DNA of 64,000 nucleotides from SXOA01 sp046153945 (GCA_046153945.1 JBJXFF010000109.1:52844-116843); one strand, 5' to 3'. Numbered from the stretch's first letter, positions 44,536 to 53,917 are shown. Numbers and translations: made by a program. The notes: a model not told the origin generated them from the sequence alone.

Positions 44536-45686
44536 TTACGGCGATTCCTCACTTCGATACGGCAAGAACTGCCCGTCCCGCAGATAACACTCGTGATACT
44601 GCTGCAACTTCTCTTCGTCGATCTCGATTCCCAGGCCCGCCTGTTCAATTCTTCCCCACTTCGGGCCGGTCGAAATCGGCAGCGGAGTCTTGAGGATGTC
44701 GTCGGCCATGATGGAGGCCGTTTGCTGAGCGCCGCCCGTGGCGTTGGGAATAGCGAGCAGCACGTGCTGGCCGGCGGCGGCGGCGATGCCGAGCTCGCCG
44801 TGGGTGTGTTTGCAGACTTGCTGTCCTTCCCAGTGGGCGGCCCAAGAGAGATTCAGAAAGTTCCGCAGTGAGCCGACCCAGTAACTGCTGAAGCAGAGGA
44901 CGTCGGCACAGCGGGAGCGGATCACGCGGAGACAATCCTCCACGCGGCTCAGCCCTTCGTTCGCGCAGAGGGCCACTGGGACTTTCGCTCGCAGCTCGCG
45001 ATGGTTCCCACGGGGTCGATGGGGACGGGCGCTTCGGCGAAGTCGATGCCGAAGTCGGCGTTCCACCGGGTCAGCAGCCGTACCGCTTGGGGAATGTTCC
45101 AGGCCTGGTTGGCATCGACGCGGATTTTTCCTTCGGGGCCGATGGCGGCTCGCAACGCGGCGAGCATTTCGGTCTCGGCCCGCTCGTCGAGGCCGACTTT
45201 CAGGTAAAAGCAAGTGTAGCCCCGAGCCACACCGTCAGCCGCTTGCCGCGTGATTTCTGCCGGTGTGCCACGAGCCAGATAGTAGAAGTAATCCACCTCG
45301 TCCCGAAGTGCCCCGCCGAAGAGCCGATAGAGCGGCTGGCCGGACTCTTTGCCGCAGAGGTCCCACAGGGCCTGGTCGATGCCGGCAAAGGCGAAGTTGC
45401 CACTGGGGGCTCGCAAATCCCAGAGGGCCGTTTTGAAAAAGTCACGGGCAATCGCTTCACTCTGCCAAGGATCTCGCCCGAGGAGCAGCGGCCGGAATGC
45501 CTCCACCGCTTTCTCAATCGAGGCCGCGTTCGGTCCCGACGTGCATTCCCCCCAGCCGACGAGCCCATTATCGGCCGTCAGCTTCACAATCGTGTCCGTC
45601 ACTCCGCTCCGGGCCACGCGGCTGCTGATTTCGTCGTGCAGATAGGGGACGCTAACCGTCCAGGTTTCCAAACGAGTGATTTTCAT
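44536..45686 (-). pseudogene. Enolase-superfamily (mandelate racemase/MLE) gene with frameshift
   Basis: From the ATG at 45686 the frame encodes an MLE-type N-terminal and barrel start: YLKVGL, RVDANQAW and DFAEAPVPIDP (metal ligands Asp and Glu). It then goes out of frame at about 44993-45001, ending at 44949. The remaining barrel continues one frame away (VPVALCANEGLSRVED, CKHTHGELGIAAAAGQH, ending at 44536). Restoring one base gives about 384 aa, the normal size. Either the gene is dead or a base is missing in the assembly. The intact protein would be a dehydratase or racemase of acid sugars or a cycloisomerase. A GTG at 45689 is a rival start. Confidence 0.85.
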
Positions 45687-45803
45687 CACCCAAGCTTAGC
45701 CGCCGAAAACGCCCTGCGCAAGTGCGACCCACATTTCCCTCGCTCGCGCGTCGGGCTAGTATTCTCTGTCCCCTGACTCCTGTCCCCTGACTCCTATCCC
45801 CTC

Positions 45804-46646
45804 ATGCCTCTTGGCTTTGACATCCTGCACGAAGACGAAGACTGCCTCGTGGTGGCCAAGCCCGGCGGACTGCTGACGCAAGCGCCGCTGGGGATTGATA
45901 GCTTGGAGGTGCGGATCAAGAAGTTCCTGCGGGAGCGGGACGCCCTGGAAGGGGATGTCTACCTCGGCGTCCCCCATCGGCTGGACCGGCCGGTGTCGGG
46001 GGTGCTGGTGTTTGCCAAGCACCGGAAGGCGGCCCGCAAGATTTCCAATCAGTTCGAGCAACGGCGCGTGGAGAAGACCTATTGGGCCCTGGTGCAGGGG
46101 GATGTTCAGCCGGTGTCGGGGACCTGGATTGATCACCTGAAGAAGGTGGAAGGGGATCCGCGAAGCGTGGTGACGGATGCGAGTGACCCGGAGGGGCAGA
46201 ATGCTATATTGCACTATCGCGTGGTGAAGCGCACAGAGTTGGGCGCGGGTCTCCTGATCCCGCCCCCTGGGACGACCGAAGGTCTCCCGCGTGCTAAAGA
46301 GGAGACCTTCGGTCAGGCCTTTCGGCGGGGTCAGGAGACCCGCGCCGAACGCGAGGATGACCTCGCCGAACTACGGGTAAGAGTGACTCTGCTGGAAATC
46401 AAGCTCGAAACCGGTCGGACCCATCAAATCCGCATTCAGTGTGGGTCCCGCGGGCATGCTCTGCTGGGGGACGAGATGTATCGGAGCCCGCACCACTTCG
46501 GTCCGCCTACAGACGACGAGCGTCAACGGATGGTGGCCCTGCATGCCCGCAGCCTGGCCTTCTGGAATCCGGTCTCGCGCGAAGTCATGACGTTCGTCGC
46601 GCCGCTGCCGGAGTATTGGCCGAATGTGGAGACAGGGGAGAAATAG
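45804..46646 (+). CDS. RluA-family 23S/tRNA pseudouridine synthase with repeat insert
   Basis: Encodes 280 aa. HRLDRPVSG with catalytic Asp61, the KxGGLLTQ-like start of the domain (VAKPGGLLTQAP) and LETGRTHQIRIQ are all present, so the enzyme should isomerise uridine in rRNA or tRNA. Residues about 147-181 are encoded by a 105-bp palindromic element (46242-46346) and have no counterpart in the family; they fall in a surface region between strands. The leader carries a CCCCTGACTCCTGT tandem tract at about 45770-45803. Which RNA site it modifies cannot be told. Confidence 0.9.
   Translation: MPLGFDILHEDEDCLVVAKPGGLLTQAPLGIDSLEVRIKKFLRERDALEGDVYLGVPHRLDRPVSGVLVFAKHRKAARKISNQFEQRRVEKTYWALVQGDVQPVSGTWIDHLKKVEGDPRSVVTDASDPEGQNAILHYRVVKRTELGAGLLIPPPGTTEGLPRAKEETFGQAFRRGQETRAEREDDLAELRVRVTLLEIKLETGRTHQIRIQCGSRGHALLGDEMYRSPHHFGPPTDDERQRMVALHARSLAFWNPVSREVMTFVAPLPEYWPNVETGEK
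46242..46346. repeat. 105-bp palindromic element inside the RluA gene
   Basis: Outer arms 46242-46264 and 46324-46346 match at 22 of 23 positions. Inner arms 46274-46287 and 46301-46314 match perfectly over 14 bases. The length of 105 bases is exactly 35 codons, so the insertion keeps the frame and adds the text around LLIPPPGTTEGLPRAKEETF. Confidence 0.92.
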
Positions 46647-46767
46647 GAAATCTCAAATCTCAAACAAATCTCAATTGGGAATTGGGAATGAAGAAACAAG
46701 GGAACCGATAACGTCCAATTCCCAATTCCTTGTTCGACCTTCCCATTTGTTTGAGATTTGAGATTTC
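46646..46767. repeat. Palindromic element with 23-24-base arms (unit A)
   Basis: The left arm 46646-46669 and right arm 46745-46767 are perfect over 23 bases, and the left arm is identical to 17214-17237. Inner stems (AATTGGGAATTGG against CCAATTCCCAATT, and CAAGG against CCTTG) make a nested hairpin. It overlaps the last base of the RluA stop codon and fills the gap to the convergent phosphorylase gene. Confidence 0.9.
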
Positions 46768-46787
46768 TTTATTAGACCTCCGGCCAA

Positions 46788-48986
46788 CTATTTTCCGCTC
46801 ATCTCGCAACTCAATCCGCCCGCAGCCGGAACGTAGCAGGTGCGGGCGTAGTCCATCACCATGCGGTGGGCGGAAAACCGCCAGGCCAGCGTACTGATGG
46901 AGTTCATCATCCGCTTGATCCACTGCCGCGGGAGGCCGTCCACGTCCCGCTCGTAGTAAATCGGAACGACCTGATCTTCGAGGACCTGGAACAGGGCCTC
47001 GGCATCCCGCTTGTCGGTGATTTCGTCGTTGGCGTGGCTTTGGCCGTGGCCGATGGCAAAGCCATTCGTCCCGTCATAAGCTTCCGCCCACCAGCCGTCG
47101 AGGATGGAGAGATTGAGCCCGCCGTTGAGGACGGTCTTCTGTCCGGAGGTGCCCGATGCTTCGAGCGGACGCCGCGGATTATTCAACCAGACGTCCACGC
47201 CCTGAATCATGTGACGGCAGACGTTCATGTCGTAGTCTTCGACGTACACGATTTTGCTGGCGAAGCGCGGGTCTTTTCGCAAGTTGGCGATTTGCTGGAT
47301 GAGTTTCTTGCCGGGCTCATCCTTGGGATGGGCCTTGCCGGCATAGACGAACTGCACCGGCCGCTCTTTGTCGTTGACGAGGGCCGCCAGACGGTCGGGG
47401 TTCGACAGGAGCAATGTCGCCCGTTTATAGGTGGCGAAGCGCCGCCCGAATCCGATGGTTAGGACGTTGGGATCGAGGATATTCCGCGCGGTCTCCACCA
47501 CATCGTCGCTCTCTCCTCGGCGGCGGCATTGGCGGCTGAGGCGGCGGCGAACGAACGCCAGGAGCTGATTCTTGAGGGCGTTGTGCGTTTCCCAGAGCTC
47601 GCCCGGATCGACGTTATGAATGCTCTGCCAGACTTCCGGCTCACCCATTCGGTAGATCCAGTTGGCGACAAAGTGCCGGTCATAGAGCTGCAGCATCTGC
47701 TGGGCGAGCCAGGTGGGTATGTGCACGCCGTTGGTGATATGGCCGATGGGGATTTCTTCCTCCACCTTCCACGGCCAAAGCTGGGCCCACATCCGCCGCG
47801 AAATATGGCCATGCAACTGGCTGACGGCGTTGGCCCGGCGGGAGATTTTCATTCCCACCACCGTCATGCAGAACGGCTCCGTGTTGTTTTGCGGCTCGAC
47901 GCGCCCCAGCCCCATGAGCTGGTCATAGCTGATGCCGAGCTGGTCCCGCAGGGGGCCGAGATGCTCTTCCACGAGCTCGCCGCCAAACCGATCGTGGCCG
48001 GCAGGAACCGGAGTGTGCGTGGTGAACGCCGTCTGCCGGGCGACTTCGCGGAGGGCGTCGGCAAAGGGGAGTCCGTCGTCGTGCATCCGTTCGCGGATGA
48101 CTTCCAGCGGACCAAATGCACTGTGCCCTTCGTTGAGATGATAGACGCCGGGACGAATGTCGAGCGCCCGCAGCGCCTTCACGCCGCCAACCCCCAGCAC
48201 CAGCTCCTGACGGATGCGAATTCGCTCGTCGCCGCCGTAGAGGCGGCTCGTCAACTCGCGATCTTCGGGGCTGTTACCATCAACATTGCAATCGAGCAGG
48301 TAGAGCTTGACTCGGCCGACGGTCATCATCCAGACCTTGGCGAACAGGGCTCCCTTGCGAGTGTCGACGCGGATGGTGATTGGTTTGCCATCGGGCGAGA
48401 GAGCCGGATCCATCGGCACGTTTTCGACCTTGGTATCCAGATATTCTTCCCCCTGCATGCCGACATCATCGAGCTGCTGCTTGAAATATCCCTGGTCATA
48501 GAAGAGGCCGATGCCGACCAGGTTCACACCCAGGCCGCTGGCGCTTTTCACATGGTCGCCGGAGAGAACACCGAGGCCGCCGGAGTAAATCGGCATCGAC
48601 TCGTGCAGGCCGAACTCCGCTGAAAAGTAAGCCACGGGCTTGTTGCCGAGCACGCCGGCGTGGGTCGCCGCCCAGGTCTGTTTGTTGGCAAGATATTCCT
48701 TCAGCCGCCGATGCGCATAGTTGATGCGGCTATGCATCACCATTTCGCCGGCGCGGGTGGCGAGGCGATCCGGCGAGAACTCGCGGAGCAGGGCGACCGG
48801 ATTGTGGTCGAGCTGCCGCCAGCGGATCGGATCGAGATCGCGAAAGATGCTGGTGACTTCGGGGTGCCACGTCCACCAGAGATTTCGGGACAGGGCAAAG
48901 CACTTTTCATAAAGTGCCTGGGCCGAGAGTTCGCCAGCCATGGGCGTTGTGGATTCAGCCATTGCGGGGACTTCCAACGAGGACAT
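46788..48986 (-). CDS. glgP: Alpha-glucan phosphorylase (GT35)
   Basis: Encodes 732 aa. It releases glucose-1-phosphate from glycogen or maltodextrin with a pyridoxal-phosphate cofactor. The start at 48986 has AAGGAG 6 bases upstream; the open frame begins at 49052 but that leader is not conserved. The N-terminus belongs to the DUF3417-type phosphorylase branch (NLWWTWHPEV). Conserved text includes YFSAEFGLHESMPIYSGGLG, YHLNEGHSAF, GFGRRFATYKRA and EASGTSGQKTVLNGG, where Lys about 617 should carry the PLP. The length is normal for this short branch. It stands alone, without other glycogen genes. Confidence 0.95.
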   Translation of the reverse strand: MSSLEVPAMAESTTPMAGELSAQALYEKCFALSRNLWWTWHPEVTSIFRDLDPIRWRQLDHNPVALLREFSPDRLATRAGEMVMHSRINYAHRRLKEYLANKQTWAATHAGVLGNKPVAYFSAEFGLHESMPIYSGGLGVLSGDHVKSASGLGVNLVGIGLFYDQGYFKQQLDDVGMQGEEYLDTKVENVPMDPALSPDGKPITIRVDTRKGALFAKVWMMTVGRVKLYLLDCNVDGNSPEDRELTSRLYGGDERIRIRQELVLGVGGVKALRALDIRPGVYHLNEGHSAFGPLEVIRERMHDDGLPFADALREVARQTAFTTHTPVPAGHDRFGGELVEEHLGPLRDQLGISYDQLMGLGRVEPQNNTEPFCMTVVGMKISRRANAVSQLHGHISRRMWAQLWPWKVEEEIPIGHITNGVHIPTWLAQQMLQLYDRHFVANWIYRMGEPEVWQSIHNVDPGELWETHNALKNQLLAFVRRRLSRQCRRRGESDDVVETARNILDPNVLTIGFGRRFATYKRATLLLSNPDRLAALVNDKERPVQFVYAGKAHPKDEPGKKLIQQIANLRKDPRFASKIVYVEDYDMNVCRHMIQGVDVWLNNPRRPLEASGTSGQKTVLNGGLNLSILDGWWAEAYDGTNGFAIGHGQSHANDEITDKRDAEALFQVLEDQVVPIYYERDVDGLPRQWIKRMMNSISTLAWRFSAHRMVMDYARTCYVPAAGGLSCEMSGK

Positions 48987-49625
48987 CGGGAACTCCTTCT
49001 CCGCCGGTTTGTTGGGGCCGACATTCTGCCGGTCCAGACTGCCGGACGACAACCGCTTGTTATCGCCATTGAACGGGCCATGTCAAGAGTTCTGACAAGA
49101 TTCCGGCCCTAGGTGGGGGGAAAGGAACCGTTAATGGCGTACATCCGTCCGTTAAACAATGCCGAAGGGGAAAGCTGGGTAGCTCGGGAACCCCGCCTTC
49201 CGCGAAATTCGGGAGCTACGGGAGCCCAAACATTATGATGATGCGCCCACTTTTTTCCGTTGCCCGGCCAAGTCGAGTCGCAAAACACGAATCGCCGTCT
49301 GAGGCACCACCTGTCGCCAGGTTCTTTCATGGCCGGAAAGCGGGGTCAACAGTTATTGCCCTAGCAGGCAGCACGGGACCAGCCAACCGCTCTTTGCCAC
49401 GGCACGCTGATTTTTCGCGTCACAGTTGAAGCCTGACCTAATTTTTCCCAGGAAAGAAAAAAGTAGCCCCCGTTTTTGCGCATGATGAATAAGCCGCGAA
49501 GAAGCCTTGCACGGTTTCCTCTCGTGGTTCAAGATTCCTGCATCACCAAGTCGTCATGGACGACGAGCCGCTGCATCGAGCATGGGTTTACTCAAACCCG
49601 GCCTTGTGGCTCGCTGTGAATGAGG

Positions 49626-49671
49626 AAGCGCCCGCTGGGAAGAGAAGATCCGGCGGGCGTTTCTATTTCTT
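49626..49671 (+). terminator. Rho-independent terminator without an evident gene
   Basis: CGCCCGC (49629-49635) pairs with GCGGGCG (49653-49659), extended by AAG/TTT, and is followed by TTTCTATTTCTT on the plus strand. No plus-strand coding sequence precedes it. Confidence 0.5.
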
Positions 49672-49699
49672 GTCGGGAAGCGACGAATCGAGGCGCAAG

Positions 49700-49729
49700 A
49701 AAAACCCCGGTGTCGGCGAAACACCGGGG
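49700..49729 (-). terminator. Rho-independent terminator downstream of the kinase gene
   Basis: CCCCGGTGT (49705-49713) pairs with ACACCGGGG (49721-49729), loop of 7, followed on the minus strand by TTTTTCTTG. It lies 200 bases after the kinase stop codon, the right orientation for that transcript. Confidence 0.75.
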
Positions 49730-49929
49730 CTGCCGCGTGCCATCACGCGACCGATTGGCAGATGGAAATTTAGCGAAGCGGCCTGGACTTACCAGAGCAA
49801 AAGTGTGGAGAAACCTGGATACCTCAAATCTTAACCCAACCTTCCCAGTAAAGGTGGTGAAGTCAGAGTGTTCTCCCAACGGACGGAGAAACAACCATGA
49901 AGCTGAGCACGAGGGGCCGGCGTTTAGCG

Positions 49930-51714
49930 TCACTTGCCGGCGGGGGAGCCTTGGCTGGCACCCTCGGAGGCTCGGTTCTTGATGACCTTGGTCTCTTTCG
50001 TCGAATGAATGTAAGAGTAGCCCACCATACATACAAGAATGCCCATGCCGATGCCCGCGGCAATGAGAAACCAGAGCGCGTAAGAGACTCCTTCTTTCTC
50101 CTGGGTGGCCACGAAGCTCTGAACAATCTCGCTCCAACTCCTGGTTGATTTTTGCTTCGGCTGGGTTGCCGTTGCGGGCATCACGGCCGGGGCCAAAGTC
50201 TGCTGGTTCGCCTGAAACGGGTCGGACCAAGTATCATCGGAAGTTGAAAAAAAGTCGGGGCTGCTGAGCGGAGGCGATCCCAACGAAAGGGGCGGCAGAT
50301 CATCGAGCAGGACTCCTCCACCGGAACCAGCAGCGTCCTCCGCGGCAGCAACGGCCTTCGCCGGGCTCACCTGTCGCGACCCCAATTGAGCCTGGGGACC
50401 GCGGCCGGAGTGGGAAGACCGATTCGCCTTGGATGCACCGTTGCCGACAGCCTTGGGGATCGCTCGTAAGTCGTTACGAGACCCTGTCGCCTGCTGAGCC
50501 ACCTTGTTAGCCGTTGTCGGCGCACGTGCTGCGACGGCACTATGCCCTCTCTCCGCGTGCGTTTCATTGCCATCCTCGGCGAGTGTAAGCTCTTGGTCGT
50601 TGACTCGTCGCTGGCCCGCTGGGGAGGGGGCAGGCGAAGCCCGCAGCGAGGCCGGCGATCCAGCGGGGGACCCTCCGAGTGGAGTGGTTTCTTCCTGCCG
50701 CTGCAGCCAATCCGCCAGCGCGGCAACGACCTCGGCAGCCGTCTGAATCCGGTCGTCCGGGTCTTTTGCCAGGAGCTTGTGGCACAATTTCGCCGCCCCG
50801 GCAGGCACTTCAGGTCGTAACTCCCGCACATCAATCGGCGGCTTGATCTGATGGTCCAGAACCCGTTCCACCGTCGTTCCGCCGACAAAGGGGGGTCGGC
50901 CCGTCAGGAGAAAATAGAATGTGCAGCCTAAGCTGTACAGGTCTGCTCGATGGTCGATGTTGTGGCTGTTTCGCGCTTGCTCGGGTGCCAGGTAATCGAC
51001 CGTGCCGATCATCTTGGCATCGTACATCAGTGTGAGCGAGGACGCGTCATCTTCGTTGACTCGAGCCAGGCCCAGGTCGAGAATTCGCACATTGCCCTGC
51101 GAATCGACGATCAAATTCCCGGGCTTGATGTCCCGGTGCACCAGTCCCGCGTTGTGAATGGCCTGTAGCCCCTCGGCGGTCTGGCGAATGCATTCTGCTG
51201 CGAGGGACACGTGCATGATGCCGTCTCGCTCGATGATCTTGTGCAGGTCTTCGCCGTCGACGTACTCCATCACGATGAAATAGAGGTCGGGGCCGGTATC
51301 GAAATCGAACGCCCGGACCACACGCGGATGCTCGACAGTGGCTGCGGCCCGGGCTTCCTGCTCGAATCGCTTCAGGTAGGCATCGTTCCCGACGTGGCGC
51401 TTGGCCATTGTCTTGATGGCCACGCGGTGTCGCATCACGCGATGCTCGGCCAGATAAACTCGCCCCATGCCCCCCACGCCCAGCGGTGCGAGAATCTTGT
51501 AATTGCCCAAAAAAAAGCCGCGGTGCTTGCCCGCCAAGAGCTTATCACTCTGCCAGGAAGTCAGCAGTCCCTCAGCGACGAGCGCCTCCGAGAGTGCGTT
51601 TGGGTCTGCGGTCGAACCATCATCCCGCGTCAGGAACTGCTCAAGGTGATCCTTGGCAATCAGGCCGCTCTTGCCGATCATTTCCACGAATTCTTCACTG
51701 CTCGCCACTGACAC
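49930..51714 (-). CDS. Membrane-anchored Ser/Thr protein kinase (PknB type)
   Basis: Encodes 594 aa from the GTG at 51714; a GTG at 51747 would add 11 residues. The kinase domain spans about 68-340: LGVGGMGRVYLAEH (glycine loop), VAIK, HRDIKPGNLI (about 190) and DLGLAR, where the canonical DFG is DLG as in many planctomycete kinases. An N-terminal region of about 65 residues precedes it. A 200-residue Ser/Pro/Ala-rich linker follows, and a membrane helix (YALWFLIAAGIGMGILVCMV, about 540-560) sits near the C-terminus. No extracellular sensor domain is visible. It signals from the cytoplasmic face; the substrates are unknown. Confidence 0.92.
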   Translation of the reverse strand: MSVASSEEFVEMIGKSGLIAKDHLEQFLTRDDGSTADPNALSEALVAEGLLTSWQSDKLLAGKHRGFFLGNYKILAPLGVGGMGRVYLAEHRVMRHRVAIKTMAKRHVGNDAYLKRFEQEARAAATVEHPRVVRAFDFDTGPDLYFIVMEYVDGEDLHKIIERDGIMHVSLAAECIRQTAEGLQAIHNAGLVHRDIKPGNLIVDSQGNVRILDLGLARVNEDDASSLTLMYDAKMIGTVDYLAPEQARNSHNIDHRADLYSLGCTFYFLLTGRPPFVGGTTVERVLDHQIKPPIDVRELRPEVPAGAAKLCHKLLAKDPDDRIQTAAEVVAALADWLQRQEETTPLGGSPAGSPASLRASPAPSPAGQRRVNDQELTLAEDGNETHAERGHSAVAARAPTTANKVAQQATGSRNDLRAIPKAVGNGASKANRSSHSGRGPQAQLGSRQVSPAKAVAAAEDAAGSGGGVLLDDLPPLSLGSPPLSSPDFFSTSDDTWSDPFQANQQTLAPAVMPATATQPKQKSTRSWSEIVQSFVATQEKEGVSYALWFLIAAGIGMGILVCMVGYSYIHSTKETKVIKNRASEGASQGSPAGK

Positions 51715-51868
51715 GTGCTTGCACCTGTAACGTGGAGTTGGTTCCACCGAACTGCATACGTCAACCGACGGTCAGACCGCACCACTTTGACTTCCTATTA
51801 GTCTGTCCCGCGGCGCGAAGTTCGTGGGAAGAATGTGCGAAGACTTGCGTCCCGACGTCAACGGGCTG

Positions 51869-52981
51869 CTAGAGCGTTGCTAGAGCGGCATGCTTCTGAC
51901 CTTGCTCATTAGGGGGAAGAAACCGCTCGATTTCGGCAGCGGCCGAGGAGGTGCCGTCGAGTTTGCCAGCGAGAAGTCCCGCGCAGGCCGCGTGCGAATC
52001 CAATCGGTCGAGAAAGCGGTTCACATGGGCGGGTTCCACCTGCTCGGCGGTCACCCAGTCGCCGGCCCCCATCTGTCGCAGGAAGTGGGCGTTGATGAGC
52101 TGCTCGTAATGTTCCCCTTCGGGTATCGCCAAGACCGGTTTGCCCAGATACAGCGCCTCGCCGAGCGATTGATTCCCCGCCGCGCCAATGAGTGCCGAAC
52201 AGCCGGCCAGGTCATCCACAAACTTGCGTTCGTGCAGCGGAAAGAACTTGAGGCAGCCCACAGCGGGCCGCTCCCCCAAACCGTAAACGCGCACCTCGCG
52301 TTTGGCCCCCTGCAAGGATTCCAGAATTCGGGGCGAGGCGTTAGGGCGGAGATACGAAAGGACGTAGTCCCCCTGCGACGGGCGTGCGGTCTTCAATTCG
52401 GGCCGCAACAACGGACCCACTTGCAGCACGCTTTCGTAACCGCGGCGGAGGGGCGCTCGAAAGAAGGACGAAACGATGGTCGCTCTCTGCCCCCGATGAT
52501 GCGCCCAAACGCCGACCCGCATCATTTCGGCCCAGCGCTGCAGTTCCCACGGCAGGCTCGATAAGTCGCACGCCACGAGGAAATGCTGATGATTCAAGCT
52601 CAGGAAGGGAATCTGGCAACTGCGCGCGGCGCGCGGCAAAGCGGGTTCGAAATCGGCGATTACCAGATCGGGCCGCTCCTCGCGGATGGTACGCTTCAAG
52701 CGACTATTCAGCCTCGGCCAGCGGCACAAATAACCCGCGGCGTGCCAGGCCGTTTTGGTCAGATTCATGCGGCCGTTGTGGTAGTGGAATCGCAGGCCCG
52801 GAATGCGGCGGACCTCAATCCCCGGCGTCCCCTGAGGATACCGCGGGGCGAGAAAATCGTGGGCCTGTTCGGGAGCGAACAGCACAAACTCATGTTGGCC
52901 GCGGAGCGACTCGACCATCGCCCGCACGCGGGACGCATGGCCGCGCCCTTCGCCGCACATGCTATAAAAAATTTTGGCCAT
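51869..52981 (-). CDS. Glycosyltransferase, MJ1255/VC2487-like GT-B family
   Basis: Encodes 370 aa. The start at 52981 has GGGAGA upstream and opens directly into MAKIFYSMCGEGRGHASR, the glycine-rich first loop of GT-B enzymes. The C-terminal part carries SALIGAAGNQSLGEALYLGKPVLAIPEGEHYEQLINA, the nucleotide-sugar binding region of UDP-glycosyltransferases. It starts 54 bases after the LpxH-like phosphoesterase on the same strand, an association common in bacteria where the pair acts on lipid or polyprenyl substrates. Donor and acceptor are unknown. It is probably attached to the inner membrane face. Confidence 0.88.
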   Translation of the reverse strand: MAKIFYSMCGEGRGHASRVRAMVESLRGQHEFVLFAPEQAHDFLAPRYPQGTPGIEVRRIPGLRFHYHNGRMNLTKTAWHAAGYLCRWPRLNSRLKRTIREERPDLVIADFEPALPRAARSCQIPFLSLNHQHFLVACDLSSLPWELQRWAEMMRVGVWAHHRGQRATIVSSFFRAPLRRGYESVLQVGPLLRPELKTARPSQGDYVLSYLRPNASPRILESLQGAKREVRVYGLGERPAVGCLKFFPLHERKFVDDLAGCSALIGAAGNQSLGEALYLGKPVLAIPEGEHYEQLINAHFLRQMGAGDWVTAEQVEPAHVNRFLDRLDSHAACAGLLAGKLDGTSSAAAEIERFLPPNEQGQKHAALATL

Positions 52982-53035
52982 ACATTCAGTCTCCCAGGGT
53001 GGATTTGGAGAATTGACCAACTGGATTTGCAGGAA

Positions 53036-53917
53036 TTATGTGGCCGCGAAGACGGCATCCGCCTCCTGGGCAATTGGTTCCCGCGCGGGCAGGAAATCTG
53101 GAGCCAGCTCGTCATCCGGCAGCCGGGCAGGGCGGGGCCATTCCACGCGGCAGACGTCGCTCTGGGACCAGGGAAGATGCTGCAGTTCCCACGAACCATC
53201 GCTGAATTCCACAAGCGCCGTGCAGTTCTCGACCCAGTCTCCCGTGTTGAAGTACGCGATGCCGTCGATCTCCTCCCGCTGCGGCGTATGAATATGGCCG
53301 CATACCACTCCCTGGCAGCCGTTGTCGCGCGCGTAGTGGGCCAGGCGGTTGCGAAAATCGCTGACGAACGTAACGGCACTTTTCACCTGCCGCTTGACCC
53401 AGCCGCAGAACTGCACCGGCTCACAACCCAGCAGCCGGCGCGCGGCGTTAACCCCGGATTGGACTGACATCAAGGTGTCGTAGGCGACAGCTCCCACCCA
53501 GGAGAGCCAGGCCGAGTGTTTCTCGACGACGTCGAACTTGTCGCCGTGCACGACGAGCATCCGCCGGCCATCGACCGCTTCGTGGATGAATTCATCGGCG
53601 AGTTCGAATACGCGAAAATCGCGCAAAAAGGGGCGCAGGAATTCATCGTGGTTGCCGGCAGCGTAGTAAATCTGCACCCCCTCGTCAGCCAGATCGAGCA
53701 ACTTGCTGATCACGCGGCTATAGGTGGGGGTCCAGTGCCATCTTTGCCGCAACCGCCAGCCGTCGATGATGTCTCCGACCAGATAGATTTGGTCGGGGCG
53801 CTGAGTCTCAATAAACGCCAGAAATGCCTCGGCCCGGCAGTGCCGGCTCCCCAAATGCAAATCACTGACGAATAAAGTGCGGGACCGCCGCCGTGACCGT
53901 CCGTGTCTGGTGGACAT
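53036..53917 (-). CDS. LpxH-like metallophosphoesterase
   Basis: Encodes 293 aa with an intact two-metal site: SDLHLGS (18-24), GDIIDGW, AAGNHDEF, VVHGDKFD and CGHIHTPQ. This is the UDP-2,3-diacylglucosamine hydrolase branch (LpxH/LpxI-like, also annotated YbbF), but relatives also act on other nucleotide-linked lipids. A basic N-terminus (RHGRSRRRSR) precedes the fold. The glycosyltransferase gene follows on the same strand, suggesting a joint role in envelope lipid modification. Without lpx neighbours a true lipid A role is not proven. Confidence 0.88.
   Translation of the reverse strand: MSTRHGRSRRRSRTLFVSDLHLGSRHCRAEAFLAFIETQRPDQIYLVGDIIDGWRLRQRWHWTPTYSRVISKLLDLADEGVQIYYAAGNHDEFLRPFLRDFRVFELADEFIHEAVDGRRMLVVHGDKFDVVEKHSAWLSWVGAVAYDTLMSVQSGVNAARRLLGCEPVQFCGWVKRQVKSAVTFVSDFRNRLAHYARDNGCQGVVCGHIHTPQREEIDGIAYFNTGDWVENCTALVEFSDGSWELQHLPWSQSDVCRVEWPRPARLPDDELAPDFLPAREPIAQEADAVFAAT

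Larger units (their letters stand above)
48987..49929. other. Long gene-poor region with two terminator-like hairpins
   Basis: About 940 bases hold the promoter side of the phosphorylase gene and the downstream side of the kinase gene. I see no coding sequence that I trust. Two terminator-like hairpins lie at 49626 (plus strand) and 49700 (minus strand). The plus-strand one has no upstream gene, so an unannotated transcript between about 49200 and 49670 is possible; a smaller hairpin GGGTTT-ACTC-AAACCC lies at about 49584-49599. Confidence 0.5.

Noticed and set aside
49556..49834. A 92-codon open frame in the gene-poor region
   Set aside because: It has no ribosome-binding site, crosses both terminator hairpins and has no signal or domain.
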